DNA from: Ryuthela nishihirai
Taxonomy: Eukaryota; Arthropoda; Arachnida; Araneae; Heptathelidae
Length of the DNA: 64,000 nt
Direction: 5' to 3'
Assembly: GCA_038380435.1 (NCBI GenBank)
Contig: JAWZYU010000034.1
Coordinates: forward strand, 23,043,404 to 23,107,403
Below the pieces are notes generated by a model. That model was not told the DNA's origin. It was given only the letters and a program-made list of their open reading frames with translations, and ran no database searches. The position numbers and the translations under genes are program-made. This document shows, in pieces, positions 1-11,961 of this stretch. Position 1 is the stretch's first letter; the number at the start of each line of letters is the position of its first letter.

Positions 1-383
1 CGAGATCGTATTAGTAGAATTTATATGAGTCAGGCAGGGAGTGCTCGAATGGAAATGATCTCATTTCATAATGTCGTTTGCTCTCTAATCAATGTGACAG
101 AATGGTTTCAGATGCATTTTAATCCTTAATCACTTCGTGCGGTCTGCGAGAGCAAAAGAGATTTTCATTTCGCCACTAACTTTAAAACATTTCTGACATC
201 GTTTAGCTTTTGCCTTCTAATTTTTTTTATTGTCGTTATTTTTAGTTGGTAATGCATTTATCATGTTCCCTAGTTGTTAACAAAAGCTCTGCTCTATAAC
301 TGGCAAAGATCAATACAAAACTCAGACTTGTCGTGATAAAAATATACGAGAGGTCTCTCTGGCCGCGAATCAGTAACTGCGAT
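1..383. other. AT-rich non-coding stretch
   Basis: I see no exon, RNA gene or recognisable repeat here. It is probably intron or intergenic DNA upstream of the first visible exon. Confidence 0.4.
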
Positions 384-395
384 CCAAAATTTAGG

Positions 396-781
396 TTGGG
401 TTGTTTTACCTCTGAGCGGCACTTTTTTACACACCATGGGCTAAATGGCCAGGTCACATGGACCCCGAAGGCTCAGAGAAAATTGGGGGAGGGGACCCAC
501 TGGAACAGCTGTTGGGAGACAGATGGTAGCCTCCCGTCAAGGCCATCCAGCGTGTTCTTTAACGGGCAGAGGGTATGTCTCTCCCGCACACGGGGCCACG
601 GCTTAACGTCCTATCCGACGGACGGCGACCTTTCCAAGCCCATCGGTGTCCCCCTACTGAACGTGGGCAGGGCGGGGAATTTTGCGGAGATAAATCTCAA
701 CGCTGACCCAACTGGGACTCGAACCTGGGAACTACAGATTACGAGCCTGACGCGCTACCGACTGAGCCACCCCCGCCCCAC
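396..781 (-). mobile_element. SINE-A, full length
   Basis: A near-complete copy of the main SINE of this window, on the minus strand. Read on that strand it has a tRNA-like head with A-box (GGCTCAGTCGGTAGCGCG) and B-box (GGTTCGAGTCCC) promoter motifs, then a unique body, and ends TAAAACAACCCAA. It is flanked by a 12-bp target duplication CCAAAATTTAGG at 384-395 and 782-793. The open frame running through it is incidental. Confidence 0.9.
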
Positions 782-1079
782 CCAAAATTTAGGACATCAG
801 TAGTTTAGGGTTAAGGATCGGCGAGGAAATATGACAAGAATTAATTAAAAACTTTGTATACAACACCAGAGTATAAGGATAGTCGGGGAACAATTCGCTA
901 AAAGGCAATTAGATAATGAACTAACAGAACAAACACCATGATACTCTCTGAATTATAAATGGCATGCACATATCCAAGATACTGTAGGCCAAATACAGCT
1001 GATTCGTAAGTACACTGTTTCATAAAATATCATATAAATATTAACGGAGGAAAGAACGGAAGTTTCCCCTCCCATAAAA

Positions 1080-1375
1080 AAATTGATTGAAAAATTAATT
1101 ATGTTAAATAATATCAGTCGAAATAAAAAAGTAATGTTTTTTTTTTTCCTTTAAAGAAATGTAAATATCGGTGGGCTTTTTCTTTCACGTTTCCTTTTCT
1201 TATCGGAAGTATTTATTATTATTATGGAAAAATATTTTTTGCTTTCATTTACAATAATAAGTTTCTTCTTTTATTGGTTTTATTTCTGAGGTTATCCTTA
1301 GCCATATTATGTTATGATGTGTGAATGCTTTCCTATTTGTAACTGCCCTCATTAAGAGCACCTCGGCATGAATAT
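1080..1375. repeat. dispersed repeat R1, copy 1
   Basis: An AT-rich block of about 290 bp that recurs, diverged, at 19556-19838. Both run through the same landmarks: TTAAATAATAT, TTTAAAGAAATGTA versus CTTTAGAGAAATGTA, ATTATTATTA, and CCTTATTTGCAACTGC versus CCTATTTGTAACTGC. Both copies lie against SINE-A fragments. It has no coding potential and I cannot assign it to a known class. Confidence 0.6.
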
Positions 1376-1530
1376 TCTGGATGGCTTTGACGGGAGGTTA
1401 CCATCTATCTTCTAACAGCTATCCCTTCTCCTAATCTTCTCAGATCCCACGGGGTCCTTGTGACCTGACTAATTAGCCCATTGTGTGCAAAAAAGTGAAG
1501 CTCACAGGTAAAACAACCCAACAATGTGAA
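1376..1530 (+). mobile_element. SINE-A 3' fragment
   Basis: Diverged 3' half of SINE-A: GGCTTTGACGGGAGG through to GGTAAAACAACCCAAC. The head is missing and dispersed repeat R1 lies immediately upstream. Confidence 0.8.
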
Positions 1531-2095
1531 AATCTTTGGAAATGAGAAAAAAATATCAGCACTCTTAAAATGCACTATATTTTACAAGTACAATACTTAA
1601 AAACACAAGTAAACTCCACCAGGAAAAAAATAATTCGGATCCGATGTTCCGATTACAGTCGCTGTCTTTCGCTACAATATTAGTGGGCGTTGGGTTTGAG
1701 TAACGGCTCTTTTCAGCTTCCAGATTCATTTCTGCTAATCCCCACCTGCCTTTTATAAATCCTAGCTCAGGAAGCAGCCAATCAAAAAGTAGGCAAAAAA
1801 TAAAGAAATTAAACAATAAAAAAAATATCACTTTTGAACATTCAACTGAAAATTAGAAGAAAAATTGCCTTGAGGGTGCCTGATAACATGTCAGGTAGCT
1901 CTGGTCTTTCAAATATAAACAATTCTTAGTTTTGATTACTAATACACTTGTTTCAACAAAGTTTTTTTGGAGGGGAGGGGGAGCGACTTCTGTCAGCAGA
2001 GAGTCCTTCAGACTCATAATATGCAGTTTCATAACTTCGAGTTCCAGTTGCATCAGAGTGAGGAATTTTCTGCGCTGGACTACCTAACCTTGCCG
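1531..2095. other. AT-rich stretch without recognised feature
   Basis: Two short minus-strand frames occur here but show no domain, splice context or codon pattern. I see nothing else. Confidence 0.35.
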
Positions 2096-2375
2096 TCGAT
2101 CAGAAAGTGAACATCAGTGGGCATTGGGAGACAGAAACAGCCGTCCGTCGGATGGCTGCTTTTGTCGTTCTCGTGCAGGATAGTTCCTACCCTGTTTACG
2201 TCAAATAAGACACCGGATGGCTTTGACGTGTGGCTTCCGTCTGCTTCGTAACGGCGGTCCAGTGCATCCCCTTTCCCTATCCAACTGTGAGACTTTGGGG
2301 CCCTTGTCACCTTGTCATTTATCCCATTGTGTTCACAAAAGTGCTGCTCAGAGGTGAAACAACCCGAAAGTATAT
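2096..2375 (+). mobile_element. SINE-A, diverged, head missing
   Basis: An old SINE-A body and tail: CCGTCCGTCGGATGG, GGATGGCTTTGACG and a final GAGGTGAAACAACCC. Many substitutions separate it from the 380-bp copies. Confidence 0.75.
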
Positions 2376-2602
2376 CTCGATGATTAAAGAAGAGAAGATT
2401 GCGTCTGCAGCAGCAGAAATATCGATGATCTGCCATCTCCACAAATCTGGGTCATTGTGACAAAAGTTTCATCTGCAGCCCGTAGTCTTGGAAACAGACA
2501 TGAACGTCAGCATTAATGACAAAATGAAACTCTTATTTGGAACGAATAACACCAGAAAGAATTCGTAGGAACTGTAAATTAATGGCAGAGAGAATTCTTA
2601 AG

Positions 2603-2985
2603 GAGGGCTGTGGCTCAATCGTCAGTGCGCCAGGCACGTATTCCGATGGTTCGAGTCCCAACTAGGCGTGCGTTTAGATTTAACTCCGCTAACCCGCCCC
2701 CTGTCCTGAGTAAGGGAACACCGGCGTGTCTGGAAAGGCCGTCATCGGTCGGATGAGAGGTCAAGCCGTGGCTGCGTTGCATAAGAGAGCGTGTGCATAA
2801 GAGAGCTCACACTTTTGGCACGTTTAAAAGCACGCCGGATGGCGTTCCATTGGGAGACTTCCATTTGCCTCGTAAGAGTTGTCCAGTCGATCCGTTTCCC
2901 CAACCTTCTCTGAACCTTTAAAGCCCTCGTAAACTGGACACAAAAAAGGGCCGATCGTTGGCAAAACAGAGCAATCCAACTTGAA
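2603..2985 (+). mobile_element. SINE-A, diverged, near full length
   Basis: Starts with a tRNA-like head (GTGGCTCAATCGTCAGTGCG, then GGTTCGAGTCCCAACTAG) and continues into the SINE-A body. A short internal duplication, GCATAAGAGAGC twice, lies near 2780-2805. The tail is degraded. Confidence 0.75.
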
Positions 2986-3221
2986 AAATGCTGAAAGGGG
3001 CTTATTTTTAATTATTAAAGACTTGTTAAGAATATTGAAGAAAATGTTAAAATTATAATAAATTATTTTTTGAATTTTTCTTTGTATAGAAGTAGAAGAA
3101 AAATTAGAAATTCTCTGTCTTCACGTGCTTTATCCCACATCCATTCTACTTTGGAGACGATAAAAATGCTAAAACGTTGAACTTGCTATGAGGCCTTAGC
3201 TTATGCTGGATTATTTTGTCG

Positions 3222-3568
3222 CTGAGTAGCACTTTAATTCAATTTATTAACTGGCCAGGTCACAAGGACCCCAAGAGCTGAGAAAATATTGGAGATCTGT
3301 TAAGAGACAGACGGAAGCCCTTCATCAATGATTTCCTTTAGCGTTTACTGGGTGTGGCTTCTGAACATGAGGTCACGGATTAATGCCTCATCCAACGGAC
3401 ATCGGCGTCTCCAGTTCCATCGAGCCCTCCTCTTTCTCACCGAGGGTAAGGTCGGTGTTTGGTGGAGATAAATCTCAAAGCGATGCAGTTGGGACTCGAA
3501 ACTGGGAAGAGCAGAATACGAGCCTGGCGCACTACCGACTGAGCAAGCCCTCCACCCCCCCCCCCCTG
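3222..3568 (-). mobile_element. SINE-A, diverged
   Basis: Minus-strand SINE-A with recognisable body (ACTGGCCAGGTCACAAGGAC) and B-box (GGGACTCGAAACTGGGAAG on the plus strand). It ends in a run of C at the head side. The tail is eroded. Confidence 0.75.
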
Positions 3569-3639
3569 TCGCACCACGCGACGTGTAACTGGGTCTTCTC
3601 AGAGTATAGATGTAGTTGAGGACCGTTGAAGGCGGAACG

Positions 3640-3757
3640 TTTAAACCACGTTTCCGTGTGCAGGAGAGTCGCACCCTTTCCACTTTTAAAAGAACACGCT
3701 GGATGGCCTAATTTGGCGGGAAGGCCTCCGTCAGTCTCTTAACAGCCGTCTACTTAA
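3640..3757 (+). mobile_element. SINE-A internal fragment
   Basis: About 115 bp of SINE-A body, including AAAAGAACACGCTGGATGGC. It may be part of a larger eroded copy together with the minus-strand SINE just upstream. Confidence 0.6.
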
Positions 3758-5635
3758 TAGTCGAGGAAAACATTTTCTGCTAAAATTAAAAAAAAAAAAA
3801 CTAGAACTATGTGTTTAAAAAGAAATGCATTATTTGAAGATGAATTAGAATCGTCCACAAATACGGAAACGCCAGTTTGGCGTGTGTATCTGTTTCAGAA
3901 AATATTTTTTTCGCGTCGTTTCAATAATTCAGAGCCACCCATTCCGCGCTGGAGACACTATTTCACCCGAGAGATCAAATTTAGAACCGCAATGGCGTGA
4001 CTTAAAGTACAACTCACGTGATGGCTGTCAATTTCAGCTGTAAAGAGGTCACGTGCTCGATCGCGTGCTGCGAGGAACGGAGACATCCATTGCTACACGA
4101 GAGAAAGAGATACTTTCGCCCAAGAGGTTTTGTTTCTTTGCAAATCGCAGGAAAGGAGAGAGAGAGAGATCCAGGCATGTTCGTCATTCTGACAAAACTG
4201 AAGAAGATCGTTTTAACCTCCGAACTGAAAGGTCACAAGTATCTCAAAACTAAAAACAGGGTCTGCAAAAGATTCCACTAATCTATTATTTATCATACCT
4301 TTCGGAACTGGGGCCCTTTACTAAGTCTCGCTATTTCTGGAGACTCTTACAGTCTCGCTCATTCTTTGGACTCCTTACAAAGTCTCCTCATTCTTTTGAC
4401 TTCTACCGACCCTCTTGTCAAAATTCTTTTATACCTTTTGATCAAATACAATATAAATTAACTAAAATATAAATATAAATGGGTATAGTCTTTTCGTCGT
4501 GTGGAACTGAAAAAAGGGGATGAAAAATGTTGAAGTAACATTTAAACATTTAGAAATAGAAAATTGCGTAAACTGTAAAAAAAATGTGTTTATCAATGCG
4601 GTTTTTTTTACCACTTGGTAATCGCAACGAAATTTCCAACTAAGTACAACAGTAAAATTCCATAACCGGTTACAAACCATCATTTCGTTTCCAACGTTCA
4701 TGAGAATGGTGATCAATATCTGCGAAACACGATGAAACTGAGAAAGGACAACTTGTTAAAATGAGCAAACGGAATCCCTAATTAAACTGCCAGATCCTTT
4801 GGGAATCATTAAAACATAGCCAATATAAACGAACTTGAAATGTACTAACCACTCCGACATTTGTAAAGTACAATCGCTTGTTCCTATGTGATCCCTAACA
4901 GTTGGGAAGCAGAAGGTAAATCCAGAAATAGTGAGATACAGAACGCGTTAAACAGAACCCTCAACGCGTTAAACAGAAGACACCAGTTCCGCATCACAGC
5001 TATGCAAAGGGTGTGGCTCTTCTGCATGCAGAGAGATCAATTAAGGACTCTTGGAATGCACAATAAATTTTCCAACTCCAGAGATGTCCGTTATCTCACG
5101 GAGAACAGGATGTAGATAAAATCACAACACTGGCCTAGTTTGGAACCTAACCTATATTGATTAATAAAAATTAAGGCAACGTACATTTTTTCGTCAATAT
5201 TCCAATATTAAACTATATTCCCAAAGGTAAAAATAAGCTATTATAGGCAACATTACATGCAAATACCGAATCGATCTGCAACTCCACAATTCCTTGCAAC
5301 GTGCAAATTGCTAATGCCAATGAAAACACGGATTGCCACCAGATCACTCCATTTCAAAATTGTTTCTTTTTAAGGAGGATTAATCTCGAAATAGAGTTAG
5401 CTTAATTTTGTCAAGCAGCGTATATAACCTATATTAGAAAACATTATACTGTATGAATGACAGGGGATGGGATAACGCTAATTTTATCATACAGAAGTGA
5501 TGGAGCTCTTCAAATTTCGACAAAGGGGCAATTTGGGTAATATTGAAATATATAGAGGGGAAAGATACGAGAAAAAGTATAAAATATGATATGCACTTGG
5601 CGTTCCAGGAGTACTTTACAGGTTTTAGTTTCCAA
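3758..5635. other. long stretch without recognised gene
   Basis: Several short open frames on both strands lack domains and splice context. A small direct repeat, AACGCGTTAAACAGAA, occurs twice near 4938-4978. I see no transposon ends and treat the stretch as intron or upstream non-coding DNA. Confidence 0.35.
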
Positions 5636-5639
5636 TAGA

Positions 5640-6110
5640 GGATAAATTTCGATCTAATCATGATGTGCAATGTGCCAGAAAGATTGGTACCTAAAAGTAA
5701 TTTATAGCGCAGATATCAATAAAGGTAATAGAGTGGATTTTCTACAATATTTTCAGAACACAACAAAGGTCGTATTCAAATCAATTTCGGCGTCCAAAGT
5801 CACGTAGAGGTCAAATTTCCATCTAACCATGATCTGTGCTAGAAATGTGAAAATTAATGCAGACAATGATTTATAGAACAAACCTCAGAAAAAGTGATGG
5901 AATGAAGTTCTACAATATCTTCAAAAAACTACAGAGGTCACATTCAAAATAACTTCGGTGTTGAAGGTCAAATAAGAGTCAAAGTTCATCTATGTGCTAG
6001 AAATGCAAAAATTGGTGTCTAGGGATAATCTCTGATGCAGACGCTATAAAAAGTGAAGGGATGAAGTCTCCACATTTTCTCTAACTCAGATAGAGGAGGG
6101 AGACGTTCGA
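5640..6110. repeat. degenerate tandem repeat, about 168-bp unit
   Basis: Three diverged units can be registered by the motif AAATTTCGATCTAATCATGA at about 5643, its variant at about 5812 and a shorter variant at about 5980. Each unit continues with GTGCTAGAAATG and an AAAATTGGTG-like stretch. Related sequence appears near 35600-35960 and 38640-38960, so this is a dispersed satellite-like family. Confidence 0.6.
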
Positions 6111-6179
6111 CTAAATAAAGGAGCGCTAGAGGCGGTAATGATACAACTACTGAAGGATTAAAAAATAAGTTTTTTGTCA

Positions 6180-6325
6180 CAGGTAATGCGGCTCTTCTGC
6201 ACCCAGGAAAACTCCTTAATGATTCGTCGGACGGACGACAGGTTTTCCAAGGGCAGAGGTGTCCTATTCCTCACAGAGAGCAAAATGAGGATAAATGGAG
6301 AAAACCTCAACACTGACAATTACTA
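6180..6325 (-). mobile_element. SINE-A fragment, old
   Basis: Matches the middle of SINE-A on the minus strand: CGTCGGACGGACGACAGG, TTTTCCAAGGGCAGAGGTGT and CCTCAACACTGAC. It is heavily eroded. Confidence 0.55.
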
Positions 6326-7321
6326 ATTAACTAATCTAACGTTAATTTCGTTACTCTCTAATAAACCAGAAATTGTGAAATTAAAAAAAAATAACATTCA
6401 ATATCTATGCCTTATATTCTGGAATTTCAATGCGAAAAAAAAGTTTCCAAATCATCTAATTTCAGAATGTATCTTTTTAGAATTTCCTTCAACAAATGAT
6501 AATAATTTACGATATTTCTCATGAGGGCTGGAAGAGAGGAAAGGAATTTCGGTGCTGAATAGCCATGTCTAAAAATTTCCTCTGTGTTATTCAGGAATTT
6601 GATAATTTACGTTTTTATCCTGTCTTAATTAATAATTTTGGTATCAGTTTTAATGCATTCATTTCTAAAATACTCAGTGATAAAGTACCACAGGGAAATA
6701 TCCTGTAGACAAGAAACACTTGAAATAGTTAACTGAAAAAAAATTTGGTTTGGCCCTGAGTGGGATTCGCACCCAAGTCTCCTAGAAACATGCCACGTAT
6801 AACCATTTTCTTTAGCAATGTGACGTATATGATGGAATATATAAACGTATAATAATATATATAATATATATCTTGCATATATGATGGAAGCAATATTTGT
6901 CATTCTTACTCACAGCGTTGTAAAAATAATTCGGAGATAAAGTATCGCAGGAAAATTACTAATTTCGAAAAAAATCAACAACACTGTAAAGGCAAAAATT
7001 CCTATTTCCTGAAACAAAGTCTTTTAAAACATAAAATTTTTCTCAGCACCCACTTACTTACAAGGTAAGAGTCACATGTAAATAAAATTGTAATTTTGGT
7101 TTTAGTTTCTTAAATAGTCTCAAAGTCAATAACACTTGATACAAAATTAATATTTCTTAAAATACTTCCAATTGATTATTTCTTTAAATGTTACGAAATG
7201 CATTTCACATTTATTTTGTTAAAAGTTGATTTGTTAATATATCATTTCCTAGCAGATTTTATTAATCGCATATTTTTCGAGAGGAGCGTTGCCATACCTG
7301 ACAGTTTCTTTCTCTTTCTAG
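6326..7321. other. AT-rich intron or flank
   Basis: No exon seen. A tRNA-like scrap at about 6750-6800 (GGGATTCGCACCCAAGTCTC on the plus strand) may be the head of an old SINE. A TA-rich run lies near 6838-6870. Confidence 0.35.
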
Positions 7322-7408
7322 AATGTTCCCACCCGTCTGCACGTGCGCAGCATCAACTATCTGTTGGATGGAGGCCAAGCTCAGACGATACTGGATTGTC
7401 TAAAGCAG
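7322..7408 (+). CDS. coding exon 1 (internal, 29 codons)
   Basis: A pyrimidine-rich acceptor (CTTTCTCTTTCTAG) and a CAG|GTGAAA donor bound exactly 29 codons in phase 0. The reading runs from NVPTRLHVRS to TILDCLKQ. The piece looks alpha-helical and leucine-rich. The two other frames hit stops or are unlike protein. It is not a first exon, because it opens at a splice acceptor. I see no preceding exon in the window. The assignment to the same gene as the later exons rests on strand, order and similar character, not on a phase link, because an exon is missing downstream. Confidence 0.72.
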
Positions 7409-7670
7409 GTGAAATAAAAAGCGAAAGTTCTGACAAGTGCTGATTTCATCACGTGCAATTTCGTTACTTTCGTAGAATCAGAATTTTTTGCTCTTTAAAA
7501 TGCAGTTTTTCGGTCCCGTACATCATAGACTGACCTTGATCGACCAAAAGGCCTACGAGAAATATCGATGAGTGACCTGCACAGTCTCAGTGTCCCATTT
7601 GCTTTCGAGGTTGCCACTGCTCGTCAGAGCTGCAAAATAAGTCTTCTCCATTCACTCTTCGTTTGGTCGG
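7409..7670. other. intron sequence
   Basis: Intron between exon 1 and exon 2, before the nested repeat cluster begins. Nothing else is recognised. Confidence 0.4.
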
Positions 7671-7695
7671 TGGTTGGCTACTCATCAGTCTGTAG

Positions 7696-8079
7696 GGGCG
7701 CGGGTGGCTCAGTCGGTAGCGCGCCACGCTCGTAATCTGTAGTTCCCAGGTTCGAGTCCCAGCTGGGTCAGCGTTGAGATTTATCTCCGCAAAATTCCCC
7801 GCCCTGCCCACGGTCAGTAGGGGACACCGATGGGCTTGGAAAGACCGCCGTCCGTCGGATGGGACGTTAAGCCGTGGCCCCGTGTGCGGGAGAGCCATCC
7901 CTGTGCACATTAAAGAACACGCTGGATGGCCTTGACGAGAGGCTACCATCTGTCTCCCAACAGCTGTTCCAGTAGGTCTCCTCCCCCCAACCTTCTCTGA
8001 GCTTTCGGGGTCCATGTGACCTACCATTTGTGACATGGTGTGCAAAAAAAGTGCCGCTCAGAGGTAAAACAACCCAACC
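7696..8079 (+). mobile_element. SINE-A, full length and young
   Basis: A 384-bp copy with an intact tRNA-like head and the CAACCCAAC end. A perfect 13-bp target duplication CATCAGTCTGTAG lies at 7683-7695 and 8080-8092. The duplicated target is itself SINE-A-like head sequence, so this copy landed in an older SINE. Confidence 0.92.
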
Positions 8080-8092
8080 CATCAGTCTGTAG

Positions 8093-8265
8093 TGTGCCGG
8101 CATCGTAATCTACAGTTCCCATGTTCGAATCACAACTGTTGTAGGGTAGAGATCCATCTTTGCTAGATTCCCACTTTTCCCTCGGTGAGGAAAAGCGCAC
8201 CGTCCTTCGGAAGGGAGGCTAAACCATGTTCCATATGCAGGAAAGTCATACCATGTCGAAGAATA
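8093..8265 (+). mobile_element. older SINE-A, interrupted
   Basis: Continues an older SINE head after the young insertion: ATCGTAATCTACAGTTCCC, then GGAGGCTAAACCATG. It breaks off near 8265, where a hAT-like end begins, and its missing 3' half appears to resume at about 12463. Confidence 0.7.
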
Positions 8266-8269
8266 CTCT

Positions 8270-8335
8270 AGGGGTTCTCAACGTGGGGTACGCGATAAAA
8301 TGTTTTGGGGTACGTCGTGAGAGCTCAAAAGTCGC
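8270..8335. repeat. hAT-like terminal fragment
   Basis: GGGGTTCTCAACGTGGGG resembles the CAGNGGTTCTCAACC termini common among hAT elements. The opposite orientation, GGTTGAGAACCACTG, is found at 12441-12456. The two may be the ends of one element that now carries LINE copy A. Confidence 0.5.
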
Positions 8336-9052
8336 TCATCATCATCGTCCTCAAGCAGCCATGGGCTACGGATGTCCAACCAGACCGCGCAGTTTAATTC
8401 TCCAAGCATATCTGTCCTGAGAAAGAACACGCTGGATGCATCCGGCCACTGTACACCAATTCTAACAAGGTCCTGTTTGACATTGTGTGCCCACCGCATC
8501 CTAGGTCTCCCCCTCCTTCTGAGGCCGCTAGGCACACTGTTCATAACCCTATTCGCCAATCTATAATTATCCATACGGGCAACATGGCCAAACCAGCGGA
8601 GTCTCTCTCTGCACAATATGCTGCTTAAAGGAGGTTGCAAACTCCTTTTCCTAATCTCATCATTAGTTACAAAGTTAAACCACCTAATACCCAAGACACT
8701 GCGTAAGCATCTAGAATCAAAAGCATCTAGTTTCCTGTTATCTTGTTTACACAGCGTCCAGGTTTCACTACCATAACTAACCCTAGAAAGAACCAAACTA
8801 TTATACAGTCTAATTTTAGTCTTTAGGTGTATACGCCTATTTCTCCCACAATCTCCATAGATTCTTAAAAGTCCCGGCAGCAATACCTATTCGTCTGTTA
8901 ATCTCATGCCGCACATCACCAGTATCAGTTACGTAGCTCCCAAGGTAATTAAACTGTGACACCTGCTCAAGACTGCAACCATTCAGATTAACTGAATCAC
9001 AGCCTGCCTGACCAATTTTCATCACTTTAGTTTTCTCTCTGTTTTTAACCAA
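8336..9052 (-). pseudogene. LINE A C-terminal region
   Basis: The minus-strand frames carry the region after the reverse transcriptase palm: FNYLGSYVTDTGDVRHEINR, then VSYGSETWTL, then RLRWFGHVARM. These motifs are characteristic of the post-palm segment of arthropod LINE polyproteins. A frame break near 8850 separates two pieces. The reading ends in an acidic DDDDE run encoded by a GAT-rich 3' end. Confidence 0.85.
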
Positions 9053-9082
9053 ACTTACTATACTACCAGTCTCATCAACAGT

Positions 9083-10122
9083 TCAAATGAAAGAGTTCAT
9101 CTCATCAACATCATTTGTCAAAAGGGCTAAATCATCAGCATAATCTAAATCACAAATTTTCGTATCTCCAGCCCATTTAAGGCCAAAAGCTCTCCCTTGA
9201 AGTGAATTTCGCATAACATAATCAACAACCAAACTAAAGAGGAAAGGAGACAAAATGCACCCTTGTCGAACACCAGAAGTAATGCTAAACCAATTGCTAC
9301 AAGACTTACCAACTCTCACACATGACTCAGTGTTATTATAGAGAGCTTTCATTATGTTAACTAACTTGTCTGGTATACCATATGATCACACAATCAACCA
9401 CAAATTATGACGATCAACAGAGTCGAAAGCCTTTTTGAAAAATAAACAAAGCTAGCAACCAAAGGTTTCTGAAACTCTAAACATTTCTCAAGAATCTGCC
9501 TAAGTGAAAATATCTGATCCACACATCCCCTACCACTTCTGAATCCACATTGCTCATCACGCAATTGACTGTCAACCAGATTCTTAATTCTATTAAGCAC
9601 AATCATGGAAAGAACTTTACCTGGAACAGAGAGTAGGCTGATACCCCTATAGTTATCACAAGAACTGCGATCACCTTTTTTGAAAATAGGGATAATAATA
9701 GCTCTGGTAAAATCCTTAGGAACCATGCCTTTATCATAAAAGAGATTCAAAATTTCAGTCATCCAAGTGGTAACCGAAACATTCCCAGCTCTAAGCATTT
9801 CCGTAGTAATTTCATCTACCCCTGGGGATTTATGAAGTTTAAGTTTAGAAACAGCCAAAATAACTTCAGATTGTGTTATAGGGCCAACAATGCATCTATC
9901 ATCATTGCAAACAATGGGAGTAGAATTAACCACATTGTTTAGAACATCACTGATATGCTCAGCCCACCCAGTCATGACAGAATCCTCACCTTCTATAAAC
10001 TTACCTTCTTTATCCTTCAATCCCTGTATACCTGTTCGTTTTCTACCACACAAAACATTAACCATCTGGTACAGCTCTCTGCTGTTTAACTGCTTCCTCA
10101 GCTTTGTCAGCCAGGCCATCAA
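9083..10122 (-). pseudogene. LINE A reverse transcriptase, frameshifted
   Basis: RNA-dependent DNA polymerase of the LINE. In order on the minus strand one reads a finger motif (SPGVDEITTEMLRAG), the PIFKKGD and YRGISLLSVPGK blocks, EQCGFRSGRG, and the catalytic YADD box in LDYADDLALL. Near 9440, copy A has AAAAATAAACAAAGC where copy B has AAATCAACAAAGC. This breaks the frame between the palm blocks. The catalytic box survives, but the protein cannot be made whole. Confidence 0.9.
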
Positions 10123-10394
10123 GCCAAAGATTCTTATCAGTAACTAACTGATCCTTTACACGTTTATTAAGTTCATTGTAATGCTTCCTATTAGGACTAG
10201 TAGGGTATTGATTAAGGACATTCCTGCAGTTCTTTCTTTCTGAAATAAGCTCAAGTGCCTTATCACTTAGATAATTTTGCCTCCTCTGCTCCTTTTTCCC
10301 TAAAAGAGTACTGTTAGTTTCCAAAATAGCTCGTTTAAAATGATCCCATTCTTCCTCAACTTCAGTAGTAAGCAAACCATGACTGTCATAATGA

Positions 10395-11218
10395 CTAAGT
10401 AAACCTATCATGGTAAGCTTTGGCTATAACAGGGTCTTTCAGAGCTTCAGTATTAAAGGTAAAATTTTTAACCTTAGCACAATACTTCTTAAGTTTAAGT
10501 TGCAAGACACTTTTAACAAGGTAATGGTCAGAGCCAATTTCAGCTCCCCTATATGCCCTGGTATTTCTAACAGAACTAGCCCATTTGCTGTTAATTAATA
10601 TATAATCAATCATATTCTTATGCAGCCCATCTGGTGAGACCCATGTGTACTTATGTATGTCACGGTGTTTGTAATATGTGTTAGTTATTCTGAAACCATT
10701 GAGTTTACTTACCTGTAGGAGACGTTGCCCATTGCAGCTACCAATACCAAAAGGGCCTATTACTCCTCCCCAAAGGTCAGAGTCGGTACCAACTTTGGCA
10801 TTAAAGTCACCAAGAACAAGGGTAATATCTCCTTTCTTGACAGAATTCAAAATATCCTGAAGTTGTCCGTAAAACCTATCCTTCTCATCCTCATCAGAAT
10901 CCTCAGTGGGGGCATTAAAGGAGATAACAATCAAGTCTTTAATGCTTGTCTGAAATTTTGCGGTAATTTTTTCTTATTTCTTTCATTAATGCACTCATAT
11001 CCTAGAAGAGCATCACTAGCATGTCTGCTGAGCAGCAGACCCACGCCTTGGTGATGCTTTCCATCCTCCCTCCCTGTAAAGAGAAATTTAAAATTATTTT
11101 TAAGTATCTCACCTTTACCTCTCCATCTGGTCTCTTGCAAGCCTAGAATATCTAGGTTATAGCGCTGGAATTCCTGCGTGAGAACATCAAGAGAATAATC
11201 TCTATGTAATGTCCTCAC
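10395..11218 (-). pseudogene. LINE A endonuclease (APE type), frameshifted
   Basis: The target-nicking endonuclease of the LINE. QETRW holds the catalytic glutamate, GDFNAKVG the aspartate, and SDHYLV the closing histidine region. A frame break near 10930-10950 separates the N-terminal and C-terminal halves. Compared with copy B it lacks one asparagine-glycine pair in the GSCNGNGQRLL segment, which looks like a repeat-slippage deletion. Confidence 0.88.
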
Positions 11219-11961
11219 GTTCCACGTTCCTGCAGAGAGAAAATGATTAGTAGGATTTTTAAAGAAATTAGGTTTATTGAGATTGGTAGGGCCAACAATA
11301 TCAAACAGCCCCCTGATCTCTAAAGGCTGAAGTCACCGATGCTGGTAGGAACTTCAGGCACCACCTTTTCAAGTGGACTTTTTCAAGAGCCATACGGCCT
11401 GTCTGAGACACATTACTCCAGTTTAGGCTTGGCGATGCCCAACTAGCTAAGTAAGGTTCAGGTACCTGCGATGGCCTCTGATTAGGATTATCTACCAGCT
11501 GATATAAGGTATACCATGCCTCTGTTCACTTAGAGCTGGCAACCCAGAAGCAAACAGAAAACACAGCAGCAGACTCTCCCTCAACAGAGGCCCACCAGTG
11601 CAGCAAGTCCAGGATCCATAATCAAGCTCAAATCCATAAACAAGTCCAGTCTAGTAGGTATAAATGGTCAGCACCAGGACCCTGTGAAGTTGACCACTCC
11701 TCAGCAGGATTGAAAAAAAAGAAAAAAGTGGCCATAGATGACCATATCAGTAGGCCATACTGAACTGGCAGCCCTCCCCTTCCGTTCCCTTCCAAAAGAA
11801 AATATCTCTTTTGAAAGGTACTAACGGCCTGCAGCACGAGAAGGCGGGGTCGGATATTAGGTGCTAGACCTGGCCGGTTCTGTGCATCATCACTAGGGAT
11901 TGGTGCACAGCTCTCCTTCCAGTTTACGCCTAGCTACCATTTACAGGCCTAAAGTCGCTAG

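Larger units (their letters stand above)
8336..11950 (-). mobile_element. LINE copy A, near full length, inactivated
   Basis: A non-LTR retrotransposon on the minus strand with, in order, a 5' untranslated region, an apurinic-type endonuclease, a reverse transcriptase and a C-terminal tail ending near a GAT-rich 3' terminus. Copies B (16851-18880) and C (56905-59296) belong to the same family. The arrangement and motifs (TWNVRTL in copy C, QETRW, YGSETWTL) fit the RTE/CR1-like group of single-ORF LINEs; I cannot fix the clade by eye. Frameshifts in both the endonuclease and reverse transcriptase regions make it non-autonomous. Confidence 0.9.

Noticed and set aside
333..803. 156-codon plus-strand open frame
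   Set aside because: It runs through a minus-strand SINE-A; similar frames recur in every well-preserved SINE copy and have no protein domain.
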